64,000 bases of DNA from NCBI RefSeq assembly GCF_000233715.2, contig NC_021184.1, positions 4,274,001-4,338,000 of the forward strand. Direction: 5' to 3'. The translations under genes were made by a program, and so were the position numbers. Origin of the DNA: Desulfoscipio gibsoniae DSM 7213. GTDB lineage: Bacteria; Bacillota; Desulfotomaculia; Desulfotomaculales; Desulfallaceae. Below are positions 9,186 through 16,553 of this stretch, piece after piece; within the stretch, counting starts at the first letter, position 1; the number at the start of each line of letters is the position of its first letter. Under the pieces are notes generated by a model. It made no database searches. It saw nothing but the letters and a program-made list of their open reading frames with translations, and was not told the DNA's origin.

Positions 9186-9617
9186 TTAAAACCTTGCCTT
9201 TAGCTTATGCCACAAACCACTGCCGATCATTTTATCAGCTATCTTTAAGATTCGCTGTATAACTTCTAATACATCCCCTTCACCAGCCCAATGTTTTCTT
9301 ACAACATCAGGGTCCGTGTTATTTATAATAGAATTTAAAACATAGGCGGCTACTGCAATGTCATCAACATATCCAGCGGGGCCAAGTAAAGCTTCCGGAA
9401 CTATATCTATTGGGCTGATGAAATAAGCAATTGCTGCTACCAGTTTTGCTTTGTCAGCAACCAATACCTCCCTATCAAGGGTCAGCTTATATAACAAATA
9501 AAACAAATCAGGGGCAAGCATGATGTACTCAGCCCACTTGTTATTTGAACCGTCTTTATTTAGCCAGTCTTTAATTTTCCACCTGAGACTTAGGTAGAAA
9601 TCAGCCTCTTTGGACAT
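9186..9617 (-). CDS. DUF1232 (YkvA-like) protein
   Basis: A 143-residue protein with the DUF1232 core: DKAKLVAAIAYFISPIDIVPEALLGPAGYVDDIAVAAYVL (two adjoining stretches), where IDIVPE followed by DD is diagnostic. The core is usually a membrane-associated hydrophobic hairpin. I use the ATG at 9617 with GGAG 8 nt upstream. The family function is unknown. The gene is monocistronic, and the spacer toward the pseudouridine synthase (9017-9185) holds only a 35-codon open stretch without a clear start. Confidence 0.85.
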   Translation of the reverse strand: MSKEADFYLSLRWKIKDWLNKDGSNNKWAEYIMLAPDLFYLLYKLTLDREVLVADKAKLVAAIAYFISPIDIVPEALLGPAGYVDDIAVAAYVLNSIINNTDPDVVRKHWAGEGDVLEVIQRILKIADKMIGSGLWHKLKARF

Positions 9618-9676
9618 GGCAATCACTCCAACAATTTTAGTTTAAAGCAAGTTCTTATTTTATTCCCTTTATCCTT

Positions 9677-9826
9677 TTATTCGGCCATTTCATCTAATAT
9701 AAGGTTTTGGCAGTCCATTTGATATACTCCTTTATTGGTAGCAGCTAATATAATATTATCATTAATTATCAAATCAAGTACATCACCATTAATTTTTATT
9801 ATTTGCCATGTCTGCCCTTTATCTAT
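9677..9826 (-). pseudogene. remnant of a beta-propeller (BNR/Ycf48-like) protein
   Basis: The minus strand reads about 48 codons in frame, starting KGQTWQIIKINGDVLDL and ending in TAA at 9677. The G-x-TWQ turn followed by hydrophobic strands is typical of one blade of BNR or photosystem-assembly-type propellers. There is no start codon, and a stop precedes the stretch, so only the 3' end of a gene survives. Confidence 0.45.
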
Positions 9827-9926
9827 CTATAAAAAAAATGCTGGATTAAACGCTACCACAGTTTTAAATTAAATCCATGATTAATTTCGCTCTGAATTGG
9901 TATTCTATAGCCAGGAGGGGATTCTC

Positions 9927-10208
9927 GTGAATAAATACGGATCACAAAAACCTCATATCCGCTTTAGGACACCGGAGCAACTGCAAGGTTACCTGGAAAG
10001 AGCAGGCAATGCCGAGTTTAACTTTCGTGCTTATCCTATATCCGGGTCTCCTGAAACCTTCCATTACAGCGGTGAGGAGAAAGTTGTTACCAGGGAAAAC
10101 GACCGGAAGTCCTTTGACAACCTGGAGGACTTTACCTGCTACACCTTTCAGTGTGATGCTGAAGGTTACAGCCACACCGAATATGTTGATTTTGAATTGT
10201 TAAACTGA
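9927..10208 (+). CDS. hypothetical protein
   Basis: 93 residues from a GTG at 9927 preceded by AGGAGGGG, a very strong ribosome-binding site that argues the gene is real. The protein is soluble, acidic and rich in aromatic residues, with no signal peptide or recognisable motif. It stands alone between remnants on both sides. Family not recognised. Confidence 0.6.
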   Translation: MNKYGSQKPHIRFRTPEQLQGYLERAGNAEFNFRAYPISGSPETFHYSGEEKVVTRENDRKSFDNLEDFTCYTFQCDAEGYSHTEYVDFELLN

Positions 10209-10708
10209 ACCCCAACCCGGTTTCATTTGTTAACATTGCTATTTTTTAGACCGTTCACTGAACAGCAATTATTCCATCCTTAATGGAAGAATAACCGCTA
10301 TTTGTAAAAATGTCGCACATAACTTTTTTATAAAAAATAATAGTTTGTGAAAAGTTCGACTACGGAAATTGGTAATTGGCAGCAAAAAGGTTTCTACCAG
10401 CAGCCAAGAGGGATAATATATCATAAAGAATTGCTCAGAAATTCGTCGAGGCCATGGAAGGAAGCGTCATCCCGACCAAAATTCCGGGCGGGTCTTACAA
10501 CGTTATTTGAAAATTCAGCAACTTGTTTCAAATATATTCACCTCGCATAATATTTTAAAAACCTTTTACCAGAAAAAATTTGCTTAAAGTACCGACATAA
10601 AAAAATTCCACTTCGAGTTCATAATGTTTTGTATTTTCTGATAATCACTTTAGCATATTGAACATGACTTGAACATGTCCTAAGTAGTTGAAAATGCAGG
10701 ACAATTTA
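10209..10708. other. intergenic, probably decayed sequence
   Basis: No convincing gene. One plus-strand frame around 10436-10510 reads AQKFVEAMEGSVIPTKIPGG and then stops, suggesting the tail of an unidentified dead gene. The remainder is AT-rich with no clear terminator. Confidence 0.35.
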
Positions 10709-11008
10709 TTAACCAATGTAGGCTATGAGCCACTCTACTAGCTTACTTAAAACATTATCTACCACGTTAAGCCAGAAAAAAAAAGCTCTGGTTGCTTCCC
10801 TGTGCGGGTGATTAAACATAGCCTCGGTTGTTCCGTATTCCACTACCTGGCCATCAGCCATAAAACGGTATCTTGTGCCACCCTTTTAGCCTGAAAAAGA
10901 TTGTGGGTTACAATGACTATGGTCAGCTGCGCGGATAGATCGACCAATAGCTTTTCAATTAACAATGTAGAGGGTCCAAATTGGAGCAAGGCTCATCCAA
11001 TAACAGGC
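10709..11008 (-). pseudogene. remnant of a PstB/TupC-type ABC transporter ATP-binding subunit
   Basis: Reading the minus strand from about 11008, the Walker B and D-loop of an ABC ATPase appear (LLLDEPCSNLDP). After a frame slip come STLLIEKLLVDL and then the H-loop TIVIVTHNLFQAKRVAQ. After another slip come ADGQVVEYGTTEAMF and a tail ending at TAA 10709-10711. The TIVIVTHN...A-RV pattern is that of phosphate (PstB) or tungstate/molybdate importers. Walker A and the signature are missing, and there are at least two frameshifts, so the gene is dead. Confidence 0.7.
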
Positions 11009-11266
11009 ACCGTCAAAGCATTTGCCACCGGCAAAAACAGCAAAGACGGCACACAGATATTACTCTACGATGGTGATGAGTACTTCTACATCTCAGCCAC
11101 ATACGAAACCGTAATCATTGAAAGCGATGAGGACATTCCTGATTATGGGCACGAGGCTGAACTGGAAGAATATCTGGAATACAACATGAAAGTTAAAATT
11201 TGGCTGGATGAAAATGAAGAAGATGACTCTGCGGATAAAGACGAAATTAAATTGTACCTGAACTAA
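10901..11266 (+). CDS. hypothetical acidic protein, 5' end doubtful
   Basis: The frame gives 121 residues, and the last 85 look like a compact domain (ITGTVKAFATG, QILLYDGDEYFYISATY) with an acidic tail, somewhat OB-fold-like. The first 35 codons lie antisense to the ABC ATPase remnant, the only upstream starts are a TTG and internal ATGs without a ribosome-binding site, and no signal peptide is present. This is most likely a gene that lost its 5' end at the junction with the pseudogene. A good hairpin terminator follows at 11290. Confidence 0.35.
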   Translation: MWVTMTMVSCADRSTNSFSINNVEGPNWSKAHPITGTVKAFATGKNSKDGTQILLYDGDEYFYISATYETVIIESDEDIPDYGHEAELEEYLEYNMKVKIWLDENEEDDSADKDEIKLYLN

Positions 11267-11285
11267 CAGTTTTAAAATATTCACC

Positions 11286-11346
11286 GAAAAAAGGGGGCTG
11301 TTGCATAACGAGCTACAAGTTCGTAGTGCTGCAGCCTCTTTTTTGT
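11286..11346 (+). terminator. rho-independent terminator
   Basis: GGGGGCTGTTGCA pairs with TGCTGCAGCCTC across a loop and is followed by TTTTTT. It lies 20 bp behind the acidic hypothetical gene. Confidence 0.65.
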
Positions 11347-11401
11347 CACTAAATACAAACAACGGGTCCCAAAGAACCCGCTGTTGCAGTATAATTAAGT
11401 T

Positions 11402-11578
11402 ATGCCACTAACAAAATTATACAGTAAAAATTATACTGAATTTAAAAGGACTTATCAATTATTTCTTCCATTTAATTTTGAAGTATTAATACCGGAAGAT
11501 GACTCAGTTCGACTGCTAAGCCACATATTAACAGAATATTTTACAATCCCTTATATTGTGAACAAAGCCGGACAATAA
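11402..11578 (+). pseudogene. N-terminal fragment of an IS1182/ISL3-like transposase
   Basis: 58 codons from ATG read MPLTKLYSKNYTEFKRTYQ and later FEVLIPEDDSVRLLSHIL, which is the conserved N-terminus of IS1182-type transposases (LIP-DDxVR-L). It then runs into a premature stop. Just upstream an inverted repeat (ACGGGT...ACCCGC at about 11364-11384) could be an element end. Only the first tenth of a transposase remains. Confidence 0.6.
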
Positions 11579-11603
11579 CAGACACCCGCAACTTAACACT
11601 AAA

Positions 11604-12074
11604 TTACAAACGAAGGGTAGCAATTAATCTCTTGGGCTGCAGCAGCAGGTCCAGGCCATCTGTGATTTCCTTTACCGCCACATCGGCATTTTGCAGCGCC
11701 TGTACAGAAGTTCCTTCCGGTCCCAATATAACAATACCCAGGGCCGCTTTCGCCAGCATCAGCCTGTCATTGGCTCCATTGCCCACCGCCACGGTATGCT
11801 CCGCCCCCAGGCTTTCCACAAAGGCTTCTTTTGCTTCGCCCCCAACCGGCTGGGACAGGATCTGGACGGTGCCATTGATGCCTTTGCACTCCCCCCGGCA
11901 TTTACCGAAGGTGTCGGCAGTCAGAATGTGCACTTTCAGACACTCGCTAAGCCGGTTTAAACTTTTCTCGACGCCGGGCAGCAGCATGCCGTCTTTAGCC
12001 ATTGTGCCGTTGTAATCCAGCACGATGTGTTTAAGCTGCAGCGTGCCGCGGCCGGGTATATCCACTGAAATCAA
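11604..12074 (-). CDS. HAD-superfamily soluble P-type-ATPase-like phosphatase
   Basis: 156 residues. The HAD motif I is present as LDYNGTMA (the nucleophile Asp, with Asn at the second Asp position), motif II is LTADTFG, and motif III/IV is VGNGANDRLMLAKA. This pattern belongs to the stand-alone HAD domains related to the P-domain of P-type ATPases (COG4087). The substrate is unknown. I choose TTG at 12074 with AGGTGG upstream; the frame stays open to 12104 but that stretch reaches the IS607 boundary. The IS insertion sits about 30 bp upstream and has cut the gene from its original promoter. Confidence 0.7.
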   Translation of the reverse strand: MISVDIPGRGTLQLKHIVLDYNGTMAKDGMLLPGVEKSLNRLSECLKVHILTADTFGKCRGECKGINGTVQILSQPVGGEAKEAFVESLGAEHTVAVGNGANDRLMLAKAALGIVILGPEGTSVQALQNADVAVKEITDGLDLLLQPKRLIATLRL

Positions 12075-12109
12075 GCTTTCCACCTGGTTTCTGAAACCTA
12101 TCAAAACCT

Positions 12110-12365
12110 ACAATAGGTTCCTCACCCGTTCGACTACAACCTCAAGGGTTGCCAGCGGGCGGCAGTATCACAGGATTCAACTGCTTAGCTACAGGCTTTC
12201 GCCTGTATTTCGAGTAGATTATCTTACGATAACCCGCCGCTAACCTTGAAGGCTAACGTGCTGCCCGAAAGGGGGTGTTACCCACCGCCTGGTTGTTAAC
12301 TGTACAGCACAGCCTTTCACCACGTGTACCGTGCCATACTTTAGCGCGAAATTTATGTCAAGGTG
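12110..12365 (-). ncRNA. candidate omega RNA / right-end RNA of the IS607 tnpB
   Basis: The minus-strand sequence directly downstream of tnpB has no ORF but several hairpins, among them ACAGGCGAAAGCCTGT at about 12192-12207 and a CAACCCTTGAGGTTG hairpin at about 12140-12155. It ends in GGGTGAGGAACC close to the element boundary. By the known organisation of TnpB systems, such an RNA starts in the tnpB 3' end and its guide is the flanking DNA just past the boundary (here the HAD gene 5' region). This is inference from position and structure. Confidence 0.5.
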
Positions 12366-13829
12366 TTAACCCGAAACTAACAGTTGTTTTCTGTAATGTT
12401 GCCAAGAGACCAGGCTTTGCACCTCCTTCTTGGTATGTTTTTTTATTGCGGCAACCACCGCTTTTTTTATGGAACTCCACTGTTTCCAGTTGGTTAGCTT
12501 AGAAAAACCGTCTTTCTTTTTCTTTTTGATAAACTGCTTTACCAGTGGCTTGGGTACTTTTTCACAGTTAAGACCTAATCCCCGCCGGGCTATTACATAG
12601 CCTGCCGCTTCGTGGTTGGAAAGACCGTATTGAACCTGATATTTTAAGATTCCGATAACTGATGTAAAAGCCGGTTTTATTTTAACCAATGGTACACCTT
12701 TTCTTAAAGCCCGGCGCTGGGTCATAGCTAAAAACTTCGACCAAATAAAACCGTGACTCATCCGGTTAAACTTAGCAGTCATCGATTTATCGTCTTTAAA
12801 TTCCAGGTCTTCCACTACCAAGAGGCAGTTTAACTTTTGGGCTAAGTCCACTACGTTTGCCGCAGTTTCACCGATGAGGTTTTCCCGCCGGTTTGTCCGG
12901 GCATAGGTACACTCACTTAAAGACAGCCACATATTCTCTTTAAACTGCCCAAGGTAGTCAGTACGTGTTATTCCTAGCCCATCCGGGTTAGTATCTACCC
13001 CGATAGCACCATTTCTTGCTGTATATGGGGCAGGTGTTTCTTCTTCAATACTTACATGGATATAGTAGCGTCCTTGTTCCCTGATGATTTCTACCTGATA
13101 TGCATTACCTGTTTTTAGATAATCCAGTACTATTTGCCGGTAGTTAATGCCGTTTATCTGCCCGGTTTTCTTAGACGGCTTGTGAGCTAAGTAGACAGGT
13201 ACGGTAATACGGTTGTATCTTACCGACTTTCCTGCCTGAACCTGTTCAGCAGCTATATCCAGGTAAATGTTGTCATCTACGAGGTATATTCTGGTGTTTA
13301 AGTTACCGCCTTTGGTTTTGTCTCCCCGTGATAGATAACGGTTACTTCTGGCCTCCCGCCATTCTTCCCGGCTGATTAAGCCTCTACACCTTTTAAGAAA
13401 GAGTTTCTTGCCACCAAAGACTACCGGTGGAAATGTACCGTTATCTATATGTTTTTGCCAGAAGGCTAGTGCTCGATGCTCTTTGTCCAACCGCTTTTGT
13501 AGATTAGTTATTCTTTTAGGGGATTTGGCTTTCTTCAGTCTCTTTTCGATGAATTCCACTTTTTTTTGAGCATTGGCATAATGCAGTTTAACCAACTCTT
13601 TTTGTGAGGTAATCACTGTTTTGGCATCGTATACTGCATCATTAGCTTGTCGGGAGTTGAGGTTAAAGTTAGGTTGTACGGCTAACCGTATGTCCTGCGT
13701 TTTTAAGCCTTCCAATAGCCTTTTAAATGACCAGCGAACGGCGGCACAGTAGCGATTCATGAGGTCACTGAGAAAGGATTCTTGTTCCGCTGTAAGAGCT
13801 GGAATAACACCTCTAACTGTTGTTTTCAT
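12366..13829 (-). CDS. tnpB: TnpB-related protein, RuvC-like, without zinc ribbon
   Basis: A 487-residue IS607-associated TnpB. An N-terminal HTH/coiled-coil region (about 1-130) is followed by a beta-rich part and the RuvC fold: GVDTNPDG supplies the first catalytic Asp at about residue 277, and LLVVEDLEF supplies the Glu at about 340. The C-terminus differs from canonical TnpB: no CxxC pairs of the zinc ribbon and no DRDxNAA box. Instead it has FTSVIGILKYQ and LSNHEAAGYVIARR. That form is shared by the TnpB-related accessory-protein clade. Whether it cleaves DNA is unclear. Confidence 0.85.
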   Translation of the reverse strand: MKTTVRGVIPALTAEQESFLSDLMNRYCAAVRWSFKRLLEGLKTQDIRLAVQPNFNLNSRQANDAVYDAKTVITSQKELVKLHYANAQKKVEFIEKRLKKAKSPKRITNLQKRLDKEHRALAFWQKHIDNGTFPPVVFGGKKLFLKRCRGLISREEWREARSNRYLSRGDKTKGGNLNTRIYLVDDNIYLDIAAEQVQAGKSVRYNRITVPVYLAHKPSKKTGQINGINYRQIVLDYLKTGNAYQVEIIREQGRYYIHVSIEEETPAPYTARNGAIGVDTNPDGLGITRTDYLGQFKENMWLSLSECTYARTNRRENLIGETAANVVDLAQKLNCLLVVEDLEFKDDKSMTAKFNRMSHGFIWSKFLAMTQRRALRKGVPLVKIKPAFTSVIGILKYQVQYGLSNHEAAGYVIARRGLGLNCEKVPKPLVKQFIKKKKKDGFSKLTNWKQWSSIKKAVVAAIKKHTKKEVQSLVSWQHYRKQLLVSG

Positions 13830-14457
13830 CGGTGCTCACCTCTTGCTCTATGATATTACTTAACTTTTTTGCGACCCGACCGCCACGCTTACCATAGATT
13901 CTTGCCGAAAACGAGGTGGTGATAGTAATCAGGTCTTCAACTAATTCTTGCTGGTCGTTAACTTCTTTTTCTTCCACCACGAGTATTTGACCACCAAAAT
14001 CAGAGACGTATCGTTCTAAGTAAATATAACCAAAGCGTGTTAGGCGATCTTTGTATTCAACGATTACCAAGGCATTGTTACTTTCTCGTACTGTTTGAAG
14101 AAGTTTTTGTAACCCTTTCCGATTTTCATTTAAACCACTTGCAATATCTTTAAAAACTTTATGAATGGTATACCCGTTTTTAATGGCATATTCAGTTAAC
14201 CTGCCAATTTGCCGGTCAAGGTTTCCAGCATCCGCTTGTTTTTGAGTTGACACTCGAGCGTATATGTAAGCTGACTTGGGAGTAGTTCTTTGATATTTCT
14301 TTAATTCAAATGATTCTATTTGTGATAGTTCATAACGCCGGTGTCCTGTGGGAGTACGTTTGGGAACTAAGATACCTCTTTTTTCCCACATTCTTAATGC
14401 GGATATACTTACTCCTAGTATTTTAGATGCCTTTCCAATACTTATCCATTTTTCCAT
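13813..14457 (-). CDS. tnpA: IS607-family serine recombinase (MerR-type HTH + resolvase)
   Basis: The transposase that moves the element. Residues 1-60 are a MerR-like HTH (IGKASKILGVSISALRMWEKRG); residues 62-200 are the serine-recombinase domain, starting YIYARVST with the catalytic Ser and continuing to EYKDRLTRFG. This HTH-before-catalytic order defines IS607. The ATG at 14457 has AGGTG 6 nt upstream. It overlaps tnpB by 17 bp. Confidence 0.92.
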   Translation of the reverse strand: MEKWISIGKASKILGVSISALRMWEKRGILVPKRTPTGHRRYELSQIESFELKKYQRTTPKSAYIYARVSTQKQADAGNLDRQIGRLTEYAIKNGYTIHKVFKDIASGLNENRKGLQKLLQTVRESNNALVIVEYKDRLTRFGYIYLERYVSDFGGQILVVEEKEVNDQQELVEDLITITTSFSARIYGKRGGRVAKKLSNIIEQEVSTDENNS

Positions 14458-14511
14458 GTTTATCACCTATCTACTATTATATTATGTTTAGATAGATGAA
14501 GATAGATTAAA

Positions 14512-14813
14512 TTAGTTTTTTAGAAGCAGTTTCAACCTCCTTTCCAGGGGAATGACCCGCCCTTCGGGGCTTTCACCCAAACTGATTAAGCTTTGCAGCT
14601 TTAGTAGGTCTTTTTTAACCTGCTCGACCTGCGCCAGCTGCATTTGAATTTCCGCCATGGCCACGCCGGTATATATTTCTCCTGATTCTTTTTAGCCAGA
14701 GCGCGCTCCAGCACGGCCCGCGTTTGACTGACCACCGCTTGAAATTTTTCTTCCAGTACCTTGGCAAACAAGCGCACACTTTTCTCTACCCGCTCCGTCA
14801 TATCATACCGCAC
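14512..14813 (-). pseudogene. frameshifted small coiled-coil protein, unknown
   Basis: The minus frame from 14813 reads MRYDMTERVEKSVRLF and continues to about residue 43. A single slip then moves the plausible protein to another frame (SGEIYTGVAMAEIQMQLAQ to the stop at 14512). Joined, the product is about 100 residues, helical and charged. One base change or sequencing error would restore it. Its 3' end touches the presumed left end of the IS607 element, and before insertion it would have lain directly upstream of the HAD gene. Confidence 0.45.
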
Positions 14814-14873
14814 CCGGGCGTTGCGGGGTAGACCCCAATAACTGACGCAGAATTAGAAAGAGGTTTAGTGATC

Positions 14874-14999
14874 ATGAACGAGCAAGATATTCAAGGGGAA
14901 GCCATTGGCACCTGGATGAATAAAAGTGAGCTGGAAAAAACATTGTCCATTGGCATGTACGGGCCTCCAGAACTCAAACACGATGAAAAAATTCATTAG
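14874..14999 (+). pseudogene. short fragment resembling a DUF1694 (YueI-like) protein
   Basis: 41 codons from ATG to TAG, ending GMYGPPELKHDEKIH. The PPELK-DE pattern matches the region before the YLGxFRERV block of DUF1694/YueI proteins, but that block is missing. It is probably an N-terminal stub of a deleted gene. Confidence 0.4.
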
Positions 15000-15039
15000 G
15001 CAGCCTCTTTATTAGCTTCGCTAACCTGGAGGTTAGAGT

Positions 15040-15222
15040 TTATGTCAGGTGCGGGAATAGCCGGCCAGCACATGGATCGCCTTCCTGTGCGTCATTAAAG
15101 TAATTAACTATACCCGTGCAGATAGATCGGGCTAGATTCTCGCGGTACATGGCGTCCAACTTAGCTTTACTATTGGCAGGTAAAGAGTTCCTGTATTTAT
15201 GAAACAAATCTGTTGCCCCCAA
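15040..15222 (-). pseudogene. C-terminal fragment, possibly of an N-acetylmuramoyl-L-alanine amidase-type protein
   Basis: 60 codons ending in LARSICTGIVNYFND and a short tail. The A-x-I-x-x-GI-NYF pattern is what closes amidase_3 domains, but the rest of the domain is absent and the ATG has no ribosome-binding site. Identification is weak; it may also be unrelated. Confidence 0.3.
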
Positions 15223-15263
15223 AGCAAGTCTAATTTATATTTAATGAGAGGTGTTAATTAATT

Positions 15264-15356
15264 ATGAGAAAGTACTCAAAATCAGATGATGATGATTCCG
15301 GGCTAATTTGGGGCTTTTTGGACAAATACTCAAAAGGAAGGCGTGTTTTTAATTAA
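15264..15356 (+). CDS. possible 30-residue small protein
   Basis: ATG with GAGAGGTG upstream gives a charged 30-residue peptide (MRKYSKSDDDDSG...) whose end overlaps the acetyltransferase start by 14 bp. It could be a leader peptide that couples translation of the acetyltransferase. There is no other support. Confidence 0.3.
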   Translation: MRKYSKSDDDDSGLIWGFLDKYSKGRRVFN

Positions 15357-15834
15357 TATGAGTAATAAGTTTAATATTGTTAAGGGTTCCATTGAAGTTA
15401 TTGAGAAAATGGTATTATTGCATTTAGCACTTTTTGAAGAACTAGATAAATTAAAACCTCTTCAAGAGGAACATCTTATTGAAACTTCAACAAAAGAGTA
15501 TTTGCAAAAAGCACTTTCAAACAATGAATTTATATCCTATATTGCGGAAACCAATAGCGAAACTGTAAGTATCTGTGGAATATCTTTATTTAAGGGACCA
15601 CCATATTCAGAAAATTCTCAAGGGATTGAGGGCTACATTCTTAGTATGTATACCGTCCCTAAGTATCGTGGAAATGGTTTAGCGAAACGATTGCTCGGAA
15701 ATTGTATTGAGATAAGTAAAAAAAGCGGCGTTAAACGGATTTGGGTGCACGCATCTGAAGATGGGAAACATCTATACAAAAAAATGGGCTTTACCTATAC
15801 AATGAAGAATAATGAAATGGAACTGTTCCTATAA
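15343..15834 (+). CDS. GNAT family N-acetyltransferase
   Basis: 163 residues. The acetyl-CoA-binding motif A is clear: SMYTVPKYRGNGLAKRLL at about 103-120, then RIWVHASEDGKHLYKKMGF near the end. The substrate cannot be deduced. The GTG at 15343 follows AAAGGAAG closely; an ATG 15 nt downstream is the alternative start. AT content is higher than in the genes around it, which may reflect acquisition. Confidence 0.85.
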   Translation: MFLINMSNKFNIVKGSIEVIEKMVLLHLALFEELDKLKPLQEEHLIETSTKEYLQKALSNNEFISYIAETNSETVSICGISLFKGPPYSENSQGIEGYILSMYTVPKYRGNGLAKRLLGNCIEISKKSGVKRIWVHASEDGKHLYKKMGFTYTMKNNEMELFL

Positions 15835-15985
15835 TAACCATAGGTAGGGGTTATTATATTATATTTGACTACCTGATCATCCTGAATGATAGCGCTGTGC
15901 AGGAGACAACCCCGCATGGTATCAACAACTGATGTTGCCTGTGTTTTAACAGGTGTATTTTTTTGCTTGTCGCATAAGCTATATT

Positions 15986-16456
15986 ATGAAAAATTTGCAA
16001 TATCAGGTCCTGGTGCTGGGTTTAGGTAATTTAATTATGTCAGATGATGGCCTGGGTGTTTACGCGGTTAATGAACTTAAAAAGCAAAAATGGTTGCCAG
16101 GGGCAGCCATATTAGAGGTGGGAACTTCTATAATCAATTACCTGGAGGAAATAAGCCACGCTCAAAATATTATTGTTATAGATGCAATCAGCTTTGGTTA
16201 CCCCCCCGGAAAGATCTACCGGTTTAATTTTGATGATATTGACTGGCCCAGTGCGTCATTGGATGCCCACGGTATATCATTGCCCGCGATAATTGCAATG
16301 GCCAGGGTAATATCGCGCCTTCCGGCCAAGGTAATTATTTATGGAATTGAACCGGCGTTTGTGCTGCTGGGCAGCAAACTTTCAGAACCAGTAAATAAAT
16401 CGCTGCCTTTATTAATAGAAAAGGTCTCCCGCGAGGTACAAATGATACTAGAGTAG
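15986..16456 (+). CDS. hydrogenase maturation protease (HycI/HyaD family)
   Basis: It removes the C-terminal extension of a [NiFe]-hydrogenase large subunit after nickel insertion. 156 residues starting LVLGLGNLIMSDDGLG, the family's N-terminal motif with a nickel-sensing Asp. DAISFGYPPG follows at about residue 63, then DAHGISLP at about 92 with the conserved His. I use ATG 15986 rather than the in-frame GTG at 15953 because the family begins just before LVLGLGN. No hydrogenase structural genes are in the window, so the target is encoded elsewhere. Confidence 0.9.
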   Translation: MKNLQYQVLVLGLGNLIMSDDGLGVYAVNELKKQKWLPGAAILEVGTSIINYLEEISHAQNIIVIDAISFGYPPGKIYRFNFDDIDWPSASLDAHGISLPAIIAMARVISRLPAKVIIYGIEPAFVLLGSKLSEPVNKSLPLLIEKVSREVQMILE

Positions 16457-16553
16457 GTACCATTTTCCTTCTTCGGAATATCATATATTTACCAGGCATA
16501 GATTTGTATTAGTTAATTGCTATTTATGCAATGTCTGTGAGAGGAAGTTCAGA

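Larger units (their letters stand above)
12105..14511 (-). mobile_element. IS607-type insertion sequence (tnpA serine recombinase + tnpB)
   Basis: A complete two-gene element: a MerR-HTH serine recombinase overlapping a TnpB gene by 17 bp, followed by about 260 bp of structured non-coding sequence at the TnpB 3' end. It separates the HAD gene from the frameshifted gene at 14512. The exact ends are estimated: the right end near the change of sequence at 12105-12112, the left end between 14467 and 14511. IS607 elements make no or very short target duplications, so none can be used to confirm them. Confidence 0.75.

Noticed and set aside
10347-10550. 67-codon plus-strand ORF
   Set aside because: No ribosome-binding site and no protein-like pattern; another frame of the same stretch shows the tail of a dead gene.
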